Notes under the pieces: generated by a model | The model's input: only the letters and a program-made list of their open reading frames with translations | Told to the model about the DNA's origin: nothing | The model's database searches: none | Translations under genes and position numbers: made by a program | Part shown: positions 41,195 to 45,305 of the stretch, one piece after another | How the letters are laid out: each line of letters starts with the position of its first letter | Numbering within the stretch: position 1 is the stretch's first letter | Assembly (NCBI RefSeq): GCF_000189255.1 | Contig: NZ_AEVS01000108.1 | Span: forward strand, 1-45,305 | From: Vibrio brasiliensis LMG 20546 | GTDB taxonomy: Bacteria > Pseudomonadota > Gammaproteobacteria > Enterobacterales > Vibrionaceae | DNA: 45,305 nucleotides | Reading direction: 5' to 3'

Positions 41195-42934
41195 CTATAT
41201 CGAGGTAATTATCGCGCGACTTGATAACCCGGACTCAAGACTGACTTCAATCACAGGTGTCGGCTCTGGTTCAAGCTTTTCGCCAGTCCAGTAGTCATAC
41301 CAATAAACAGGTTGATCTGCCGTTAAGGTGATCTCTCGCGCTGCTTGCTGGTAATTGAATAAGCAGTGCAGTTCGTTTCTCTCTGTTAAAGGCAAAAAGG
41401 CATGATGGAGATTTAATGCGGTAAAGCGGGCTGCGTCCTGACAATGCTTGTGTCTTAACATCAGCTTACTCAGAGAACGCAGAGCAAAAGGCGTAAGCTC
41501 AGTTAGCGGGTCACCCGATAACAACAAGCCGCCACTTGCCAACAGTGCATTGCGATGGAATTCGTAACTCTGTCTATCTGCTGCCTGATTAGGTAAGGAA
41601 ACAAAAGTCGCACAATCGGGGTCGCACTGCCACAGTTTGCGATGTTGCCAACTGCGATAGAAGGTCTCTTTAGCTATCTGCTCGAAACGGCGCTCATTGC
41701 GCTCAACATCATCAGATACGCGCATCGCGTCCACCAGACCAACCGACGGCCACATTGGCGCGTTACAGCCCAGAATCAGCCCGTCACCCACGCCTTCGGC
41801 AATCGCTTCCATACCGAGACGATAGGCTTCTACCCCAGTAACCCCAGATTGGCTTCGCTTACCTTTTAATGTCCCCCAGTAGTTTGCATCGAGCTTAAAC
41901 AGTTCGACGCCCCACTCTTCACGCATCACTTTAACCACATGAGTCAGGTGAGCTTGTACTTCGGGATTGGTGGTATCAAGAATGTACCAAGGCGTACAGC
42001 GCCAACCGGCATAAGTGACATCATCGGCTTTTAGCAGACTGTCGTCCTGATGACGCACAAACCAGTCCGGATGGTTTTTAAATACTTCAGATTCAGGCTG
42101 AGCAATAAACGGAGCCAACCAGATCGCTGGCTTTTTGCCTGCCGACTTAATGCGCTCAATAACACTCTTTATGCCTGACGGGAATTTATCTGAAGGGGTT
42201 AACCAATCCCCCATAAAAGCCTGATAACCGTCATCAAGCAATACATAGTCTAACTGTCCCAGTTTAGACTGCATTTTACCGAGGTTGTCGTAGATGTTTT
42301 GCTCATTCACTTCAGCATAGTAGGCATACCAGGAACACCAACCTACTGGCGCATCTTTTGTCACCCCCGCCCTTGGCGTATGGTGAGTGGCAATCAAATC
42401 GGTAAACTCGCTGTAGAGGTGAGAGAGTGAATCGCCTTGTAAACAGACAATAGACTCTAATTGGTTGCTCGCCCAATCTTGTGGGTAAGTCTCTTCGCCA
42501 TCGAGATAAGCATTAATCATTAAACGCCCTTCTATCTCCTCTACTTGGAAATAACCAGCAAAGCGATGGCAAGACGTAAAGCCAAACAGGCTGTAACCCT
42601 GTGAATCCTCAACCACCAGATAGTTGTAATAGCGCTTGCTGGCGCTACTAGGGTAAATTCGATAGCTCAGACTGTTATCCGGGCAGCGACCAATATCGAC
42701 GGGTTCATCGACTGTCCCTGTTGTTTGGGCGAGCATTTGAAAGCCATCACCCAATAGCACAGCACTGCGCTCAAAATTGAACTCTGTCTGGCAAAGTAAA
42801 AACTGCTCACTAAACTTATCGTTACTTACTCCCTGAAAGGAAAACGACAATTGATTTTGCTGCTGAGTCACCTCAATTTGGTAACTTGGTACAAGGATAG
42901 TGCGACCATTAGCAAGCTCTAAATGCTGGGCCAT
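41195..42934 (-). CDS. Glycoside hydrolase family 36 alpha-galactosidase-like enzyme
   Basis: A 579-residue cytoplasmic glycosidase with no signal peptide. An N-terminal beta-sandwich (~1-180) precedes a (beta/alpha)8 barrel starting P-V-G-W-C-S-W-Y-A-Y-Y at ~196. The barrel has L-L-D-D-G-Y-Q at 232-238, the nucleophile D349 in L-F-K-L-D-A-N-Y-W-G, and the acid/base in R-V-S-D-D (D408/409). A C-terminal beta domain ends the protein. It should hydrolyse terminal alpha-galactosides such as melibiose or raffinose sugars, or algal alpha-galactosides. No sugar transporter or regulator is adjacent. In related Vibrio genomes yebC commonly precedes ruvC at this place. Confidence 0.88.
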   Translation of the reverse strand: MAQHLELANGRTILVPSYQIEVTQQQNQLSFSFQGVSNDKFSEQFLLCQTEFNFERSAVLLGDGFQMLAQTTGTVDEPVDIGRCPDNSLSYRIYPSSASKRYYNYLVVEDSQGYSLFGFTSCHRFAGYFQVEEIEGRLMINAYLDGEETYPQDWASNQLESIVCLQGDSLSHLYSEFTDLIATHHTPRAGVTKDAPVGWCSWYAYYAEVNEQNIYDNLGKMQSKLGQLDYVLLDDGYQAFMGDWLTPSDKFPSGIKSVIERIKSAGKKPAIWLAPFIAQPESEVFKNHPDWFVRHQDDSLLKADDVTYAGWRCTPWYILDTTNPEVQAHLTHVVKVMREEWGVELFKLDANYWGTLKGKRSQSGVTGVEAYRLGMEAIAEGVGDGLILGCNAPMWPSVGLVDAMRVSDDVERNERRFEQIAKETFYRSWQHRKLWQCDPDCATFVSLPNQAADRQSYEFHRNALLASGGLLLSGDPLTELTPFALRSLSKLMLRHKHCQDAARFTALNLHHAFLPLTERNELHCLFNYQQAAREITLTADQPVYWYDYWTGEKLEPEPTPVIEVSLESGLSSRAIITSI

Positions 42935-43185
42935 ATCAATACTCTGAAGAAATTAGGAACAGCTCCATTACAGCACTGGCTAAATTTATTGTCCATTTCA
43001 TCAACAGCACAAAAGTGTACTGCCATCACGTTTCAAATGTTTCCCTTTTCATTCGCGTTTTCAAAATGACATTCAATTTAAAAACAACTTAAGATAATTT
43101 ACATATATAACTGATATATAAAGAATAAATTTATGGTCTATCCCTTGCAGTGTTAACACTATTATTGATTTATCAGGATAGGCTC

Positions 43186-44064
43186 ATGAATTCACTTGCG
43201 AACCCAATTATCTTTGTTGGCCCCGGACGTTCAGGTTCTACCATCATCTCAGAAGTGATATTGGCTCATAGCCAGCTTGGTGGTCCCACTAACTATACCG
43301 AGTGGTATCCTTCCGTTCCCGCGTTAGCACTATTATCTCGCTTAACGAACAATAGCCTTTGGTCTATTAACGGGGTTAAAGCGCAGCTAAACAAAACTCT
43401 GCCTTTTAACAATGCCATCCCTCGCCCCGCAGAGGCCTGGTCTTTCTGGCAAAAAGTCACCCGCTCTGACATCGATTTCAGCCGCAATTTCCTACTCAAT
43501 AAGCGCGCATCAGACAGTGAGAAACACAAGGTGCATCATGCTCTGTCTCAATTGCTGATGCTACAGGGTAAACCACGTTTAGGGCTTAAGCTGACAGGGC
43601 CTGGTCGAATAGAATATTTACATAGCATTTTTCCGGATGCGCATTTCATCAATGTCGTTCGAGATCCATGTGCGACAGTCAACTCCTTGCTTAACGTGCC
43701 ATTCTGGCAACAACAAGGGGCGAAGCAATTATGGTGGCAAGGGGCTTATTCTAGCGAGGAGCTCAGAACCTATCAGGAGATTCGTCATGATCCTGTGGCA
43801 GGAACCGCTTTCCAGCTCAATAAGGTGTTAGAAACAACACAGAGAGAAATTGAGAATTGCGGGGTTAAAGCGTTAACCGTGCAGTATGAGGACTTTGTCG
43901 CTAATCCAGTCTATACCGCGCGAAGAATTTTAGGCTTCTGCCATTTGAGCAACGACAGTCGAGTCGCGAGAAAACTGAGCGAATGTCAGGTAGTAGATCG
44001 TAACCAGCGCAAACTGCAAAACCGAGTTCTGGCGACCAAAGTACGTCAATGGTGCGCTTACTAG
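43186..44064 (+). CDS. Sulfotransferase family protein
   Basis: A 292-residue PAPS-dependent sulfotransferase-like protein. The ATG at 43186 has AGGA 7 bp upstream and puts the 5'-phosphosulfate loop P-I-I-F-V-G-P-G-R-S-G-S-T at residues ~7-19; a GTG 36 bp upstream is less likely. The 3'-phosphate loop is seen in F-I-N-V-V-R-D-P-C-A-T-V-N-S-L at ~155-170. A later Q-Y-E-D-F-V-A-N-P block is typical of bacterial members. The acceptor is unknown; a surface glycan or small molecule is possible. It is divergent from the alpha-galactosidase gene, with a 251-bp AT-rich spacer that shows no other feature. Confidence 0.82.
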   Translation: MNSLANPIIFVGPGRSGSTIISEVILAHSQLGGPTNYTEWYPSVPALALLSRLTNNSLWSINGVKAQLNKTLPFNNAIPRPAEAWSFWQKVTRSDIDFSRNFLLNKRASDSEKHKVHHALSQLLMLQGKPRLGLKLTGPGRIEYLHSIFPDAHFINVVRDPCATVNSLLNVPFWQQQGAKQLWWQGAYSSEELRTYQEIRHDPVAGTAFQLNKVLETTQREIENCGVKALTVQYEDFVANPVYTARRILGFCHLSNDSRVARKLSECQVVDRNQRKLQNRVLATKVRQWCAY

Positions 44065-44081
44065 TTGTCGAATACGAAAGA

Positions 44082-44101
44082 GCCCTCCAACTCCGGAGGG
44101 C
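44082..44101 (+). terminator. Hairpin downstream of the sulfotransferase gene
   Basis: GCCCTCC / GGAGGGC form a 7-bp GC stem with a 6-nt loop, 17 bp past the stop codon. GAAAAGG follows rather than T residues, so it is a weak or Rho-assisted terminator. Confidence 0.5.
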
Positions 44102-44146
44102 GAAAAGGCAGTGGATTATTGCGCTAAGCATCCTGCTTTATAACAA

Positions 44147-44167
44147 ACGGCCTGCAATGCAGGCCGT
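44147..44167. terminator. Terminator of the porin gene
   Basis: ACGGCCTGC / GCAGGCCGT form a 9-bp stem with a 3-nt loop. On the minus strand TTTGTTAT follows, on the plus strand AATATTTT, so it can serve both convergent genes. It lies 22 bp past the porin stop. Confidence 0.8.
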
Positions 44168-44189
44168 AATATTTTGAGCCTAAACTCGA

Positions 44190-45179
44190 TTAGAAATCGT
44201 AAGCAACTTTGAAGAATGCTTCTAGATCGTCGTTGCCATTTTCATCGGTTAGGTCAACTTTGAAATCGACTAGAGTAGATAGCTTGTTAGTGATCTGGTA
44301 AGAAGCACCAAAGTTAGTGTACTGAGTATCGTAATCAGAAGCAGTGTAACCTTCTTCGTGTGCGTAGCCGATTGCTAGGTACAATTTATCCATTGTGTAA
44401 CCAGCAGATGCGCTGTACAGCATTGAATCGTCACCGTTGAACTTCTCGTGTTGAGCAACGTTAGCACCAACAGCGATGTCACCGAAGTTAACCACACCGT
44501 TTACTAGCATGATTTGCTCGATGCTGTCTGCGCTGTTTTTCTCATCGTTGTTTTCGTAACCGAAGTTAACTTGGAACTGTTCGTTTTGGTAACCAACGTA
44601 ACCGTTGAAGCCTTTCTGAGCAGATTTGTCTGCTTCACGGTCACCGTAGTAAGAAATTGCGTATTTGAAGCCTTGCTTGATACCTTCAAACTTAACCACT
44701 TGGTTTACGTCAGAAGCGTCAGATGCAGAAGCACCAAATTCGATTGTTAGGTCAGCAGCACCGTCAACTGCGTCTAGAGCAGAGTCGTTAGCGTAACCAA
44801 GAGATGCAACACCGAAACCAGTTTTGTAACCAACCCAAGCGTCGATCACTGTGAAGTCAGCGTCCATTGAAGAGTAGTTGTCAGCCAGGTCGAATTCACC
44901 AGCGAATTGACCAAGAACGTTACCTTTCTGGTAGTTTACGAACAGGTCGAAACCAGTTACGCCACCGTTGTAGAATTCTTCTTTCTCAGTGCCGTCCATA
45001 CGACCATCTTTGTAGTAGCCACCTACTGCTACTTGGCCGCCTACTGAGAATTCTTCGCCTGATAGGATAAGGTCGATGATTGATTCGCGAGCACGCTCAG
45101 ATGCGTCTAGGTTTACGTCGTTTGCGATTGCTGAACCAGCAACAAGCGAAAGAGCTACTGCTAATACTGTCTTTTTCAT
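44190..45179 (-). CDS. Gram-negative porin (outer-membrane general diffusion type)
   Basis: A 329-residue protein. It has a signal peptide M-K-K-T-V-L-A-V-A-L-S-L-V-A-G-S-A-I-A with cleavage before N-D-V. The mature part is acidic with alternating beta strands (G-G-Q-V-A-V-G-G-Y-Y; F-D-L-F-V-N-Y-Q-K-G; A-W-V-G-Y-K-T-G-F-G). It ends with A-F-F-K-V-A-Y-D-F, the terminal aromatic strand recognised by BAM. About 16 strands fit its length. It has AGGAA 8 bp upstream of the ATG and codon choice typical of a highly expressed gene. It probably forms trimeric channels for small hydrophilic solutes. Its promoter should lie in 45180-45305. Confidence 0.9.
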   Translation of the reverse strand: MKKTVLAVALSLVAGSAIANDVNLDASERARESIIDLILSGEEFSVGGQVAVGGYYKDGRMDGTEKEEFYNGGVTGFDLFVNYQKGNVLGQFAGEFDLADNYSSMDADFTVIDAWVGYKTGFGVASLGYANDSALDAVDGAADLTIEFGASASDASDVNQVVKFEGIKQGFKYAISYYGDREADKSAQKGFNGYVGYQNEQFQVNFGYENNDEKNSADSIEQIMLVNGVVNFGDIAVGANVAQHEKFNGDDSMLYSASAGYTMDKLYLAIGYAHEEGYTASDYDTQYTNFGASYQITNKLSTLVDFKVDLTDENGNDDLEAFFKVAYDF

Positions 45180-45305
45180 TTTTATTTGTTCCTATAAATT
45201 TTTATTTATGAGCGTCAAATACCACCTGCTCGCTCTGGCAACAAAAACTATTCGCCCAGCTGATAATTAACAAATAAAACAATCCAAAAAGAACTAAGAA
45301 AACAA

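Noticed and set aside
1-45305. CRISPR arrays or cas genes
   Set aside because: No regularly spaced direct repeats or recognisable Cas motifs were found on either strand.
1-45305. Insertion sequences or integrases
   Set aside because: No DDE transposase, tyrosine or serine recombinase motifs were seen in any translated frame despite the island-like content.

Overview
The window looks like a chromosomal segment of a Vibrio (Vibrionaceae, Gammaproteobacteria). The right half carries the order nadA, cpoB-pal-tolB-tolA-tolR-tolQ-ybgC, ybgE-cydX-cydB-cydA, ruvB-ruvA ... ruvC, which is recognisable Vibrio core synteny. The encoded proteins (NadA, CydA, RuvB, a Vibrio-type porin, AlaE) fit that assignment. 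The species cannot be named from the sequence alone.

Region 1 (1-3200) is a type VI secretion cargo module on the minus strand. An Hcp protein is followed, with 4-bp overlaps, by a DUF4225-like putative membrane-acting toxin. Then come four small membrane proteins that share an (N/Q)-(Y/F)-(Y/W)-S-I-F motif, and the start of a fifth at the window edge. These are best read as an array of diverged immunity paralogues. A small periplasmic protein of unknown function lies upstream of hcp.

Region 2 (3700-19150) is a dense anti-phage defence island. It starts with a LlaJI-type restriction-modification system: a Dcm-like cytosine-5 methyltransferase with an N-terminal HTH, divergent from an McrB-like GTPase and a LlaJI/McrC-like PD-(D/E)XK nuclease. 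A perfect dyad sits in the divergent promoter. Facing it across a shared terminator is a four-gene operon joined by three TAATG (1-nt overlap) junctions: DrmA-like helicase, DrmB-like DUF1998 protein, an SF1 helicase carrying a DUF5710-like insert, and an unrecognised 478-residue protein. The core DISARM proteins DrmA and DrmB are present, but no DrmC, DrmD, DrmE or adjacent Drm methylase is seen, so this may be a DISARM variant. Further right are a methyltransferase-HNH nuclease fusion and a NERD-domain protein with zinc ribbons.

Region 3 (19150-22300) is a transition zone. It holds an old-yellow-enzyme reductase, a small outer-membrane beta-barrel gene bracketed by two 66-bp direct repeats, tRNA-Ser(GGA) with its promoter and terminator, and the alanine exporter alaE. 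The tRNA 3' end faces the island, the usual geometry for tRNA-anchored islands, though no integrase is in the window.

Region 4 (22500-45305) is core chromosome: a hybrid histidine kinase, a UPF0149 protein, a potassium channel, a histidine-kinase gene remnant, nadA, the Tol-Pal envelope complex, cytochrome bd oxidase with two perfect FNR boxes upstream, and the RuvABC resolvasome with a LexA-type box before ruvA. Unusually, a methyl-accepting chemotaxis protein separates ruvC from ruvA. A GH36 alpha-galactosidase lies where yebC is commonly found. A sulfotransferase and a major porin complete the window.
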